Positions 15,783 through 27,950 of a stretch of DNA of 64,000 nt are shown one piece after another. The notes under the pieces were generated by a model. The model was given only the letters and a program-made list of their open reading frames with translations, did no database searches and was not told where the DNA came from. Each line of letters starts with the position of its first letter. Positions within the stretch are counted from its first letter, which is position 1. The stretch lies in contig NC_060962.1 of assembly GCF_910589235.1 (NCBI RefSeq), positions 5,996,232 to 6,060,231 on the forward strand, given 5' to 3'. Both the position numbers and the translations under genes were made by a program. The DNA is from Vespa crabro (lineage: Eukaryota > Arthropoda > Insecta > Hymenoptera > Vespidae).

Positions 15783-16035
15783 AAAAAAAAAATAAATAAA
15801 TAAAAATAAAGAAATAAATAAATAAGGGACGTCATCTATTAGATATAAATGTATTAATGTGAATAAAATGTTGCACAAAAATTGATTATTTTACCAGAGC
15901 TTCTGGTTTTAATTTAAGATCTGTGAGACATGTGTCGCCCGAAAAAATACCAATATTAAATCTTTCTGTATCTAAATCTTCAACGTATCTGCCCAAAAGA
16001 CGATTTAAAAACGCTGCTATAGCTCCTTCAAACAT
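668..16035 (-). CDS. Vps13: VPS13A/C-type bridge-like lipid transfer protein
   Basis: VPS13 proteins are rod-shaped channels that move phospholipids between organelles at contact sites. The start MFEGAIAAFLNRFLGRYVED matches the chorein_N domain. WWKYAYYSVLDQYIRP (about residue 325), YTWDDPSMSRELMWN and IYWVSYMEAAQRILLFT (VAB region, about 2040-2800), QVDNQLHDVTFPVVLH (about 2910) and a C-terminal PH-like segment (about 3310-3452) follow family order. Fifty-one exons with consistent phases give 3,452 aa (human VPS13A 3,174). Exons in transcript order: 16035-15895, 15653-15546, 15461-15335, 15202-15040, 14964-14753, 14681-14507, 14429-13954, 13768-13547, 13467-13355, 13277-13069, 13012-12846, 12778-12661, 12604-12308, 12227-12095, 12001-11771, 11702-11563, 11490-11393, 11239-11040, 10958-10779, 10697-10508, 10434-10265, 10142-9759, 9690-9524, 9438-9177, 9047-8984, 8718-8381, 8294-8153, 8073-7772, 7688-7520, 7451-7260, 7188-6947, 6876-6612, 6474-6320, 6231-6029, 5960-5624, 5529-5317, 5248-4774, 4673-4408, 4326-3976, 3897-3718, 3529-3395, 3334-3183, 3088-2920, 2817-2350, 2278-2141, 2013-1896, 1786-1663, 1518-1452, 1380-1235, 1170-1047, 808-668. 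It may be a diverged paralog rather than the canonical Vps13; symbol is tentative. Confidence 0.9.
3579..3638. repeat. (TA)n microsatellite, VPS13 intron
   Basis: About 60 bases of near-perfect TA dinucleotides inside a VPS13 intron, followed by CA/TA-rich sequence. Confidence 0.95.
5530..5623 (-). other. GC-AG intron in VPS13
   Basis: Exon 35 must end in phase 0 to join exon 36. No GT donor in phase 0 occurs before the in-frame stop. The only fitting donor is AAG followed by GCACGT. The nearby GTATAA donor is one base out of phase and would give a frame shift and an early stop in the well-conserved next exon. Confidence 0.6.
6541..6582. repeat. (TA)n microsatellite, VPS13 intron
   Basis: About 42 bases of TA repeats between VPS13 exons 32 and 33. 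Confidence 0.95.
7260..7688 (-). other. acidic linker in VPS13 (exons 29-30)
   Basis: Residues about 1844-1963 hold long acidic and serine runs, including DEDSDDDDDD and SSEDEDSDSADSS, before the VAB repeats begin. It is likely disordered and could be a casein kinase 2 substrate (inference). Human VPS13A/C have a linker at a comparable place, but I do not recall one this acidic. Confidence 0.6.
15335..16035 (-). other. VPS13 chorein_N region (exons 1-3)
   Basis: Residues 1-125. The RFLGRYVEDLD core and the IPWTGLLSQPVVIYIED segment are the usual start of the lipid-binding groove; the family has IPWKNL at the second position. Exon 3 adds a charged helix (LLRAEKRKILEDLEGDEAF). The ATG at 16033-16035 is the only sensible start, because the family motif begins with it. 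Confidence 0.9.
15743..15826. repeat. (AAAT)n microsatellite, VPS13 intron 1
   Basis: Tandem AAAT tetranucleotides, broken by a poly-A run, in the first VPS13 intron. Confidence 0.9.
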
Positions 16036-17177
16036 TATTGTTACTATTAATGACCAAATTATATCTCTTATTTCACTTAACCAACCACCTTACAATATTC
16101 ATTATAACCTCGAGATAAGTTGCAACTAGTATAATGCAATTCGGTCAGGCGCAGAAATGACACGTCTTTATTGATTTTTTCTCTCTGCAGCATCTTATTA
16201 TTCTCACTTTTAGTATGGAATTTTGTCAGTTCATATGAATATCAAAAATATTTTTTCGTAAAAATTTAAATATCAAAATCAATTATATATAACAAATATT
16301 ATAATATAAATGTATAGAATATTTAGTTTGGCGCTCAAAAATTAAATTTAAAATTATTGATAACAGCATTTCCTGCTGCATTGTTTTAAGAATGATGTAC
16401 CATCTTGTAATATAATTTGATACTATCGATACATCTGTCGGTAAAACAGTTATATATCAACATCGGAGATGGAAAAAGATTCATAGGATATACATAACAA
16501 GGTAACAAAAATATTATATCTTTGATAAAATCGTATATTTAAATTATAAATCTATAAAGCACATTTATATAAAAAAATTCAAGATCTAACCATTAAAAAT
16601 AAAACATATAAGAGAAAAAATATTTTATTTTATTAATAAGTAGAAAAAATTGTACGCATTCGTACACCGAACATAACATATTTATTAGTAAGATTATTCT
16701 TAGGACAATTTTAAAGATAATAATCGTTGTTATTTACAAAAAGGTAATGGAGCGCTTATTGGTCTTTTATTGATAACAATTATTATCATTGTTTATAGAT
16801 ACATCAACTTTACAAACCAGCTTATAACAAAGAAATTTTGTTGCTTAATATTAAATTATAATATAAGAAAAAGAAGTATTCAAACCATTATGATGCATTC
16901 AAAATTATGCTTCTACATACGCGAGAAAAAAATTCTAGTATACAGTTATGCATACTACATAAGCGTTATTTGAAATCCACGTATGTACTTCTTACATCAT
17001 TTGGATCATATTTGATATGGCTAAATATAGTTTTTCTTCTTCTTCTTCTTCTTAATGAAAGAAATATGAAATTCGAGATAGATATCTTATAATCACATAT
17101 GCGATAACCGTTCTATTAGATGGCACAATGGCGTTTTATCATACTTTATAAATCATTCTAGCATGATAGTAAACGAT
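16036..17177 (-). other. spacer: VPS13 promoter and 3' UTR of the zinc-finger gene
   Basis: The two minus-strand genes are in tandem here. The stretch should hold the VPS13 5' UTR and promoter next to 16036 and the zinc-finger gene's 3' UTR next to 17177. TTTATT motifs (minus-strand AATAAA) near 16.62 and 16.68 kb are candidate poly(A) signals. No further gene is visible. Confidence 0.5.
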
Positions 17178-20100
17178 TCAAACGAAAACGCGCTGTTTGG
17201 TCTCTCCAGTATTTGGATCCACTATAACTTTTTCTTTAAAATTATTAACGTGCGACGTATTGACATTGAACGAGCTAGAATTTCCATCTGTTTGAGGAAA
17301 GAATCTTCCATCTGCATACTCTTTAAAAAGTAATTCTGTGTTTTTACCCTGCTCATCTTTCCCGTTAACAGCTACCTTTCTCATCGTTAGTGTGAGTAAT
17401 TCTATGATGAGATAAGATTCGGGCTTATATAGTCGTGTGAAATGCAGTCTGATGTGATCACCCACATTTTCATCTCTCCGAGGAATATAATCGCAATGTG
17501 GGCAAGATGGCGTCATTCGTTCAATTCCATGACGTCTTTTATGAGCATCCATAGCTTCCTTGTCGCTCGTTGAAAAGGGGCAATTCTGACAACGAATCAT
17601 CTCGGTGTCATTTTCGTTCGATGGCAATAGCATTCCTTTTTTCTGCATCAAAATTAAAGTTTGCTTGTCTTGATTTGAGACCTGCATTGAGTTCGTTGTC
17701 GTTGAAACCGATGTTACACCACCGCTGCCAGCTACTGTGTTTATGGTCGATACGGAAATTGTTGTAACAGGTGTTATTGTCGTACTTGATCTAATTGTTT
17801 TACCAGAACGACAGTTTATTGTCGTATCGATGATACCATCGCTATCAATTGATATAGTATCGTCTTCTAAACGTCGTCGAGAAGCTTGTGCCTCTGCATT
17901 GGCTTGATGCTTCTTCAGATGTTGAATATAATTTGCGTAATATTTAACAGAGTAATCGCAGGTATCACATCGATATCGCTGTTTAGCACCATGTAACGTC
18001 AAGTGTACTCTATACTGTTCGCGTTTCTCGAACGCCGAAGGACACTTATGACATTTGTAACGTTTTTCCTTCAATCGACCGTTACGTAAATAACCCGGAT
18101 AAACGAAATTTGGATTACCGTGCATGTATACACCGAATTGTGGATCAGGTGCACATGCCGAAGAAGAATTCGGTGATGCGCTATCGCTCGTTTCATTATG
18201 TCTTCGGTGTACCACTTGATGTTTTATTAAATTTTGAGCTGTTTTGGAAGAATAATCGCATTCTGAACATTTGAAACGATTGTTCGATCCATGTAGGGTC
18301 ATATGATATTCCAGAGCATCTAATTTGAAATATCGTGCTGGACACTTAGCACAAGTAAACACTTGATTACTAGCTCGTTGATTAGAGTTCCCTGTGAAAG
18401 AAGTGTTTAGTGGGTACGGTGTACCTTCTGAAACTTGCACGACAATCCATGCTACGTTAATCGACGAGTCGCCGAATTCTTGATTGTTAGCCTCCACGCA
18501 TGCCGTTGGAGGTGGTGGATATCTCTGCGAGTGTCCATACAAAGTCAATAGATATTTTGTCCGTTCTTGATATTCAGTAGAATGTGCTTTCTGATGAGCA
18601 AAAAGATGAGCTGGCTGGCGTGCAGCATACGAACACCATGGGCACATGTATGCTAGCTCGGTCGAATGATAACGCAAATGTATTCTCAATTCTTTTTCGC
18701 ATAGAAATCGAGCTGGACATTTACTGCAACAATGTACTAATCGTAAATCACGCAAATCTGGTTCAGCTCCCAAAATTGGCTGATACGTCAGTCCAAGTAA
18801 CACCGCCAAATCATTGAGCTGTTGTGAATCGGATCGCGTTTGATCGACCAAGCAATGAACGGTACCTAAAGAGCCTGAATGCATGTTCGTGTGAGCGGTC
18901 ATCACTTCTCTACGCGTACAACTAAAACTACAATCCTCACAGGCAATTAGGGGCTCTTGACTTGGATAATCGACGTGCATCGTCTCGTGATCGCGAACCT
19001 CGGCACGACGAGAAGTCACGTAAGGACAGTGTCGACATTTCAGCATTTTTGTTAAGGTACAGTCTGGTCGCGATACCCATACTAATGGTGCATCGGGCAA
19101 TGCACGGGTATCCAAAAGAAGAGGAGGCGGTACACTCGAACTTTTCGTTGGTACACTCGATGGGGAGGATTCTTCATTCTTTGATGTAGTCGGAATATTC
19201 TTTTCCAAGGAAGTTTCTTTTTTCGAATTATTATCACCTACGATATTAGAATATTTTAATGAGATTGAGAGCTCAAATTTATTTGTAATGAAAGTGCAAT
19301 AAAACGATAAAATAGGCCTTACTATCTTCAGAATTTATAGCCTGTAACTTGGACTTTACAACAGGCATGTGAAAATCCATACTTTGCTGATGTACAACGG
19401 CCAATTCTTCTCCATGAAGTCTTGCATGTTCTAATAATTCACTAATAAAAAAAAAAAAAAATACTCGAAATGAAGTAAAAAATTTCATGCTCAAATTTAT
19501 AATATATGCCATTAAATTTATGATAGATTTTACTCACGCTTTTGTATTAACATAATATGGACAGAGATAACATTTAAATATTGCATTATTGTTTGGACGA
19601 TGATGCATCCGATGCATTGATAAAGATTCTGTGTCTGGTGCAGAGAATGGACAATCTTCACAACCATATGCATTCTATTGATAAGAAACATTAAAAATAA
19701 ATAAGTTTCGTTATATATAGTATAAAAATATATTCCTTAATTATATAAAAATCATGCTTACCCTTTCTTCATTGGCATTTTGATCTACAACTTCATAATG
19801 AGACTTTACGTGTAACAAAACTGTATCTTTATTAGAATCTTTATAGTTACATCGTTTACATTTCCATAGTGTACGCTTACTATCGTCGACAGTTATAGTT
19901 GTGGTAGTTGTTGATGCTGCTGTTGTTGAAGTAGAGATAGAGATATTTGTACTTTGTACATTTGCAGTATTACTTTTAAGCAATGATTGCCCACGGTTTT
20001 TAACTGCGGCTTTTAGTGGAGGTGGATGTCTTAAAGATATAATGTTTTCATTGTGATTTTCTTCGTTTGTTATTAAAAGAGGATCAACAGCAGAAGTGAG

Positions 20101-23100
20101 CTCAGCAGTCTGTGAGTATTCTTTATTACTCATAATTAACAACTTAGTTGGTGGTTCACTAAAATTAACTTCTTCTATACTTCTTTCTTCCATATTTTGA
20201 TCATCCCATACTTGTTGTTCAACCTGAATAAAAAACTTAAATATTTTACAAGTTCATTGGATTTCTGTTATATAGTATAATAACATATAAATCATAAATC
20301 ATAAATAATAACATATAACATATAACATATAACATATAAATATAAAATCTGCAATGCGTGTTATATTTGTATATATATTTTAAAATAATATAAATATAAT
20401 ATATATATATATATATTTTGTGTTAATATCAAATTATATTTTATACTATTTTTGATATAGCGAATTTATAACCTATTTAGTCTTTTGTATCTGAACATAT
20501 ATATATATTTGTGAATTATTTGTGCCACTTATTTTAATATATAAAGGCATAATTAATAATTCTGTATATGAAACAATAACTTTTACCTGTGCAAGGTATT
20601 TATTATATTTCGAATAATTTCGTCGACCTGTTTCATCAGTCATAAGTACTCTAGCAGTCAAATGCACCGGATCTTTTGCTGCTTTAAGCTTAATATGCTT
20701 TGTAATATCCCATCTCCAATTAGAACGATATGCGCAGAGAGAACACTCGAATGGTTTCCTATTTAAATGACCAACTATGTGCACGTGAAAACGACTTGCA
20801 GTGGATGCCCAAAATGGGCAATGAGGACACTTGAATACTCGTCGTCCATTTGGATGCGTAGAAGTTCCTTCGACCTAACAGAAGATATTTTACTTCTTGA
20901 CTATAGTAAAGAATATTGTTGTTTATTAAACACATGAAAAGAAGCAGATAAAGCCGTCTCTTTTTTCTTTTTTTATTAAGAGCATACATAGCATATATGA
21001 ACATTATTATTTCATGAAGATGAAATTGTATTTGAATCTAATGACGTACTCAGCCTCTATTTTTTTTTTAATTACAAAAAATCCAATAATGTATTAAAAT
21101 AATACATATATTGTAATAGATTTGTCCAATTGGCATACCCTCTCCAGTGTACCTCTGTCTTTGGCAAATTCACTTTTCTACGACTAGATGCAGGGATTTA
21201 AAGCATATTAGCTTTTAATCAGCAGCAGTATGTTTTATATAACATATATATATACACACATATATATATAGATATATATATATATATACATATATATATA
21301 GATATATATACATATATACACAAGTGTATTATTAAAAGTAAAAGCTTGTAATATGGTTCTACTAATATTAAAACTTTATACTTGACCTTGAAACTGTTTT
21401 ATTAAAGATAATGTAAATGATGTGAGCAGATCTTATGAGTTTCATGTAAAAGTTCATTTGTGAAACTACATCTACGCCATACCGAAGATCCAGAAGAATT
21501 GTGCCCTCCAAGACTGGTGTCCCATTCCAAATGAGAAGGAAATGTATATTCACTACTGTATGCAGCCATGCGAAGTTCCGAGCACTCAGTAACCTTCTCA
21601 AAACTACTATCAACTGATGACTCTCTGCTTGTTTGCTGACAACACTGCATGTGTACTTCAAGATCGGTTGTACTTTTGCAACGTCTCCTGCACTTAGGAC
21701 AACGTGACATGCCCACAGATACGCTGAGAGCAGTGTGGTGTGTTTGTTTGTGACAAGCCAGTTCTTCCATGCTACTAGCTTTAAACGTACACCAACATTT
21801 CAGATCGTTCATGTTACTTACAGCTACCTCTGGTATCCCATTGTTCATGGCTGCTGATGTTGATAATTTTTCTTTAAGTTTATCAAAAAAGGAGGCATTT
21901 TTTCTTTCGAATGCATTTACTGCATTATTGAGATCCTTCTTTGAGCTCATCTATAGATAACAAGTAACAAAACTTTATAGTAATATATTTTAGATCTATC
22001 AGTACAAATAAGTATTTAGTAAAGAACAATTAATTTAAATAACCAACCTCTTTATTCCCATATAATTTAGCCATTTCGGTATCCCTTGCAATTTGGGCAA
22101 GTTCAGGTCTTACTCTAACACGTGGTACTCTTAATAGTGTCGTTGATGTATTACTATTTAAAGTAGTATTTGATTTAATGTTAATTGGATTTAACGGAAT
22201 TAACATAGGCAATGGTTTTTTGGATTTGTTCAAGGCAGCTGGTGCATGACACTCTGCCAAGTGACGCTGCATTTCAGAATCCCAAGCTGTTACAAATTGA
22301 CAAGCTTTCTCTTCACATTTTAAAGCTATACAATCTGCACCTGCAAGTATACTTTTCTTATCGTCAATTGATTGATCAGAATTAAAAGATTCTTCAAGAC
22401 TAATTGATGTAGTGTTTCCTGTTGTATTGATAGGTTCCCGAAAATCACTTGCACCAACCTAAGAAAAGTAATTGTACTTAGAAATGGTTCGAATTAAAAA
22501 TATAAAAACAATTTGATTCATATAATTCTCACCTGATTATAACGCTTTGGACTAATACGTTCAAACGGATTACTTCTACGACTTGACATACCTACTGGAG
22601 GCTCATGATGATTCATTTCATGCACAGTTAAACTTTGTCGAATATCAGCAGTAAAATTACATGCTCTACATTGAAAAGCCCCTCCACCACCATGATTACG
22701 TGTATGTCGATCCAAATTCCACTAAAATATACACATTTATTTCATGAATATTTTCAATGTTGGATTTGGTAAGTATCATAATAAACAAACCTTATATGGT
22801 GTTCTAAAATCACAGGCATCGCACTTGATCATTGGCATGGAGTGATATTTGATATGCTTTGTAAAACGTGCTCGTACATGCGTAACATAACAGCACTTAG
22901 CACAACGATAGAATCTTCGTTTTAAATGATGTACTTGATGATGAGTTTCCAGATCACGTGAAGATATTGCATCATAAGGACATATAGGACATTGATTCTC
23001 ACTTGTATCATGAATGCTTTTGGTCTTTAAAGTTTCAAAAAACAAGGATATTAAAAATGTTAAATATATAAAACTTCATGTCAATAAGCAAGTATGGGCG

Positions 23101-23589
23101 TGTCAATGCAAAATTTGTCAATATATAAATTACAATAAAAATAAAAAATTTATTATAATAAAGAATAAAATTTAAACCAAGATTATAAATACTTAGAGCA
23201 AAGCATTAAAGATTTGTATAGTCTACAAATCTTCATTGATTAAATTAATACATGCTTACCGTTTGTTGACTTTCCTTTTTCACTTGTTCCAAGTAAATAT
23301 TAACATTGGACTGATCCTTTGGAGATCCTTCACTGATGTCTTTCATATTAAATAATTCTTCCGTAAAAAAAGATTGGTCATTATCATTTTGATTTTCTGT
23401 TTGATCATCAGTATTGTAAGATTCCATAATCTCCTTTTCTTCCTCATTTAGATCAACATTATCATTTTTTGCTTCAGTTTCTATTTCATTCTCTTCAAGA
23501 TCAGTCATTATTTTTTGTATTACATCCGTTTTGCCTTGCTGCTTTGGTCGAGGTCGAAGTGCCCGCAAACGAGGCGGTCTTCCTGACAT
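17178..23589 (-). CDS. large multi-C2H2 zinc-finger protein
   Basis: A nuclear DNA-binding protein by its fingers; the specific family is not recognised. Exons in transcript order: 23589-23260, 23024-22791, 22721-22533, 22458-22048, 21950-21483, 21177-21139, 20874-20587, 20223-19762, 19674-19538, 19441-19323, 19237-17178. Phases join to 1,578 aa. The N-terminus (MSGRPPRLRALRPRPKQQGK) is basic, followed by an acidic segment to about residue 110. About 20 C2H2 fingers follow: four in exons 2-3, degenerate ones in exons 4-5, and pairs in exons 7-10. Ten are in the last exon, such as CSKCPARFLCEKELRIHLRYH's core and CDTCDYSVKYYANYIQHLKK. Most use Cx2C-x12-Hx3H spacing. An in-frame ATG 45 bases upstream (23634) is an alternative start; the ATG at 23589 has A at -3. 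A transcriptional regulator is the likely role. Confidence 0.85.
21139..21177 (-). other. 39-nt microexon of the zinc-finger gene
   Basis: It encodes KSEFAKDRGTLER in phase 0, between a TAG acceptor and a GTATGC donor. It joins the exon ending SSGSS (donor TCG/GTATGG) to the exon starting VEGTSTHPNGRR. Without it the frame would still hold, so it could be a cassette exon. Confidence 0.55.
21241..21320. repeat. TA/CA-rich microsatellite
   Basis: Compound TATA/CACA/GATA low-complexity stretch within an intron of the zinc-finger gene. Confidence 0.85.
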
Positions 23590-25044
23590 CTTAAAAGAAA
23601 TTCGTTTGTTCTCATGTACAATTCGATATTGCATTCTATTTACCAAAGTGAATATTTTTATTTATTCGATTTGTTTATTTATTTCATTGAAAAAATTAAT
23701 TGAAAGCAATAAAGGAAAAGGATTATCACGAAGCTATATCACCTTCGATCCACACCTCTACAAGTATATTATGAGTAGGCACAAAAACGCAAAGTCAAGT
23801 ATTAGTCTACTTTCCCAGTTATTCGAATCATAACATTCGTAAAATCACAGCTTTATATAAAGATAAATACTTTCATTTTATCTTTTAAGTCCGAAAATAT
23901 ACAATCCGTAAAACAACAGAAATTGCCATCATTGATTCTTACATTGTTATCGACGGTGTATCGTGCGTGCAAATTCCGGAAGTCCCGGTATAGTATCTCG
24001 AACGCAACGAGCCGCCATTTTTTTCTCGTTAGCAATTTGGCTCAATAATAAGAAACGACGATGCCCATTTAACGACCACAATTTTAATCCATAAATAATT
24101 ATTTTGAAGTATCACTGTTCACTAATCTTTCTAAACTCGTCAAAGCAGATTTTTCGAAAAGTAAAGTACTTCTAAACTTATCAAATATTTCCAAATTCGA
24201 AGAAACGTCTTACGCGCAGGATACACATCGTTAGCGGTAGTCCCACATACGCCATTTTATATTTTTCCTACACAACAACGTCCGTATTATCTTGTCACGA
24301 TATAGAGATCTTTTTACTATTACTTATTATCGTTTTATTTATTCCTGCCAATGTCAATTATATCACGCGAATCATAACGGAATTTAATCAGATTGTACCA
24401 AGTAACTTTACACGTAATATAATCGACGTAAAAGAAATGAATTTAATGTGACATACATATCAAATTATTAAAATTGTATTAAGGTAATTCGAATAACAAA
24501 CATATGTTATTTTATATTCGAATAATTTTACAGAAATTAATTATGTAATTTAATGACTCTATTATTTTTTGATGTATCATTATATATAGTACTCGCTTAG
24601 TATACATTATTCATCGTATAAAAATTCATGACTAGACTTTTACAAATGGGAAAATAGCAATTGAATATAATCTCATTTTCATAATAAAAAATAAACAAAA
24701 ATCAATTATTTTATTTTATCAATGCAATATAACTTTATCAATGAATTCGCGTCGCCAGAAAAGTATAAAGAATTGTAATGCTTAGTATCGTATCATCAAG
24801 GTGACCAAGTATAGATATGAACTTAAAACGAAAGGGTATAAAGATATCTTTTCGATGACGATGAAACGCTCGATGCATTAATTTTTACTTTGTTCCGAAT
24901 GATCATAGTCTATGATCTATAAAAAATAAATTTATATTTATGAATGAACGGTTTACTTTTATTAAAATGATCATAAAAAAAAAAAAAAGAAAAAAAAAAT
25001 AAAAAAAGATCTAATTTTATCGACGACCGTTTTCGAAGGACATA
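23590..25044. other. upstream region of the zinc-finger gene
   Basis: No gene recognised. The first 500 bases or so should contain the zinc-finger 5' UTR and promoter. The rest is AT-rich unique-looking sequence with poly-A/T runs near 24.97-25.0 kb. Confidence 0.4.
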
Positions 25045-25406
25045 ATGGCGAATAGAAAAATGAAAATACAGATACGAACTTCCGGTAATGGCGATCAACT
25101 TCCGTTTCAGTCAATGAGTCTAACTTCCATTAGCTTCCGGTGTCGGGGATCGTCTTCGATGGGTCGAACGGAAGAAGCCCATGTTACGTATTTTAAAAGG
25201 ACAAATAGCAAAGGCGATGGCATGGAAGAAGAAGATATAATGAAATAAAAATAAAAAAGGGATTACTCGGTTACAGATCTGTTTGTTAGTTGGAAGACAA
25301 ACCTTTCGGCGCCTCCGTCGTTTCAAGTAAGTTTTCTTCCAATAGAATGACAGTTCCAGTGACGACGATATGGCGATCGACGGCTCGAATACGGCATGCG
25401 ATTATA

Positions 25407-25472
25407 TCGGCCGAAGACAAATGGTCGATTTGTTCGACCGGTCGGCCGATGTAAACCGATGTTGACCGATGT
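25407..25472. promoter_or_regulatory. CpG-rich palindrome and CCGATGT cluster
   Basis: In an AT-rich spacer this block is CpG-dense. It holds two TCGGCCGA octamers (25407-25414 and 25442-25449) and a CGACCGGTCG palindrome at 25435-25444. Three CCGATGT copies start at 25446, 25456 and 25466, exactly 10 bases apart. No exon fits. It looks like a cluster of protein-binding sites; the factor is unknown. Confidence 0.4.
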
Positions 25473-25620
25473 AGACTAGAAGAGATGTCCGCCGAATTAA
25501 CAACCGCCTGTCTGCTTATCGTCTGCATACGTACGTACAACCGTGTATGTACGATGGCGAAAGACTCGATACTCTGCGATGCTCGCTCGAGCTGACGTAT
25601 CGCGCCTTCGTAGAATCCCT

Positions 25621-25650
<30 letters not shown>
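25621..25650. repeat. (TC)n microsatellite
   Basis: About 28 bases of TC dinucleotides leading into a 140-base pyrimidine-rich tract. Open frames across it are low-complexity and not genes. Confidence 0.9.
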
Positions 25651-25651
<1 letters not shown>

Positions 25652-26100
25652 TTCGCCCTCCTCTTCTTCTCCTTCTATCTCTCTCACTCCCTCACTCCTC
25701 CCGCTCTTTTCCACCCCTTCTCTTACACCTCACTCTCTCTTTCCGTCCCCCTTCTTCCTCTTCTTCACAAGATTTCGATGGTACCGACATATATGTATAT
25801 ATATATTTAGTCCAATTACACACACGTTAAAAGTACCCGTAATTCCTATTGCTTTTTATATTAAGAATGTACTTATTCTTCGTTTATGATTTTTTTTTCC
25901 AAATGGACACATCAATTTGTATACTATTATAAAACTCTTTGGAGTAGATTTAGAATAAAGTGCAAAAATTAATAGGTTAAGTCACTGAAGGTACTATTTA
26001 ACAGTGTAATTAATTTAATATAGGTATATATTTTTTTATCCTTCTCAATAAAGAATATGAAGAAATATTTTTTATAATATTTCTAAATTAAATTAAATTA

Positions 26101-26335
26101 GTCTCGACGGGAGCGAATAATAGGAAGCGTTTGTGAAATTTTGCTAAAAACGAGAACTCTTCCTCTTGCAAAGCGAATCGGCTCGTGATGCCGATGGCAC
26201 GATATTGTAAGCGTGGCAGATCGGGCGCCATCTGCAATTCCTGTTTCTGGTTTCAACAACCGGGAACGTGTTCCTTTTGCCTGTGCTTTGCGTTCGATGA
26301 CTACTGTTATTGCCGTTACAGACTGCCACCTATAC
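26101..26335. promoter_or_regulatory. GC-richer island, possible regulatory element
   Basis: A sharply bounded block of higher GC content inside very AT-rich spacer. A 61-codon minus-strand frame covers part of it but has no recognisable domain. A promoter, non-coding exon or conserved element of either flanking gene are all possible. Confidence 0.25.
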
Positions 26336-26339
26336 CTAA

Positions 26340-27950
26340 CGATATATTACTTAAAACTTGATGGAATCTTTGTAGATTAATTATAAACAAATTTTATAAA
26401 TATTTTTTAAATAATTAAAAAATCTTTCCTTTTTAAGTTTCTCGCAATCAACCTTGCTACTTCTGAATGCTACTATGCAGAAAGGAGGGAGAGAAAGTCT
26501 GACGAGTATGTATAAGATAGAGGAAGAGGGAGAAAGAGAAAGGGGTTAGAAAGAAAAATATAACGATGCTTTATTTATTTTAGCATATTATTTTTTAATA
26601 TAATTAATTTTTCCTTTAAAAATTTTGCGTTGTATAATATTTTTCCCCTTATCATTGTTATTAACTTATTGTTTGAATTAAATAGATAACCTGATAAAAG
26701 TACTTACTTTCGAATATTTCTATAGCAACTAATTCATTACACTACTCTCAATATAATTTGTAGTTACGAAAAAATTCAATTCAAATCCATCAGCATAATT
26801 ATTAATTTTTTTTTTTTCTAATTGAAAGGCAGAGAGAGAGAGAGGATGCTTGTTTTATAATTTTATAAAAGGATGCGTTATAATTTGAATTGTTGAAGTA
26901 TTTTTTCTTATACAAATATCAGTAATTCTTTTTGTTAAATATGTTTTCATGAGAATATATTTGCATGAAATCAAAAAAAAAATTATTAAAATTCTTAATG
27001 ACATAATCAATTTCTGTTAACAGTATTTATTGTATAATCACTAAAAAGTTTTGTACAGCTAAAGAAAACTAAAACCAAAACTTATTAACGATTAATATTT
27101 TTAATTTTAAGGGGCAACGAAGAAAGATTATTTATTTTTATAAATTATATATAATGTAATATTTACAAAATTTACGTTATTTCATATAAGGATATGTGGT
27201 TTACATATATACATATTCTTAAAAGGATATTGATCATGTCATTTTCTATATTATCGATTAAAGTATTATCGATGAAATTAACAAAAATATATTATGAATA
27301 AAATATTAAGGCTGTTTATTTACTCGTGATTTTATAATGATTTATGCCAAAAATAGGTACAGGCGTAATTCATGAACAATTTTGATGATCGAGGTTTCAT
27401 TTTCAAACATTCTCATTTCAATCATTTTTTTTTCGAAAATTTATTTCTTTTTTTAAAAGTCGTTTAAAAAATGGTGTTTCTTCAAGAATAATTTATTCAT
27501 AAAAATAAAACTTTTTCAAAAATTCGAAAAATCATGTTCTTCCTCATTCATTTTTAAAATGAGATCTTGTTCATCAAAATCATTCAAGAATGACGTCTGG
27601 ACTCGCTGTTGGTGTAAACATTTGTGCGACATTTTAATAAAAAAAAAGTTTTGTATAGTGGCGCCCATTGAATTTTGCGGCAAAAGAGAAGAAGCTGCTA
27701 TCCTCACTACTAATTTCCATATGAACAGTAAAGTGGTATATGATTTGTTTCCAGAAAGTAGACAATTGCTTCCTTGTTGTTGCATAAATCAATGTTCAGA
27801 TTTTCTAATCTATACCAAACGTAAAGAAATGTATTTCGTCATGCTCATATGGAAAATAAATGATTTACTTATTCAAGTATTTTAATTAACATTCGACTAA
27901 TGATCCTATGGTAAAAATAACCAAATACGTATTCAGTTGTTCATGTTAAT
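26340..27950. other. intergenic, no gene recognised
   Basis: AT-rich sequence. Overlapping open frames on both strands at 27516-27885 have no domain I recognise. A degenerate inverted similarity between about 27375-27410 and 27553-27590 (around TTTTGATGA) might be a decayed hairpin. Confidence 0.35.

Noticed and set aside
25286..25830. Open frames of 87-142 codons on both strands
   Set aside because: They are created by the TC-rich tract (Arg/Glu on one strand, Ser/Leu on the other) and have no splice or domain support.
27516..27885. Overlapping open frames on both strands (89 and 108 codons)
   Set aside because: No transposase or other domain is visible, and no splice partners were found.
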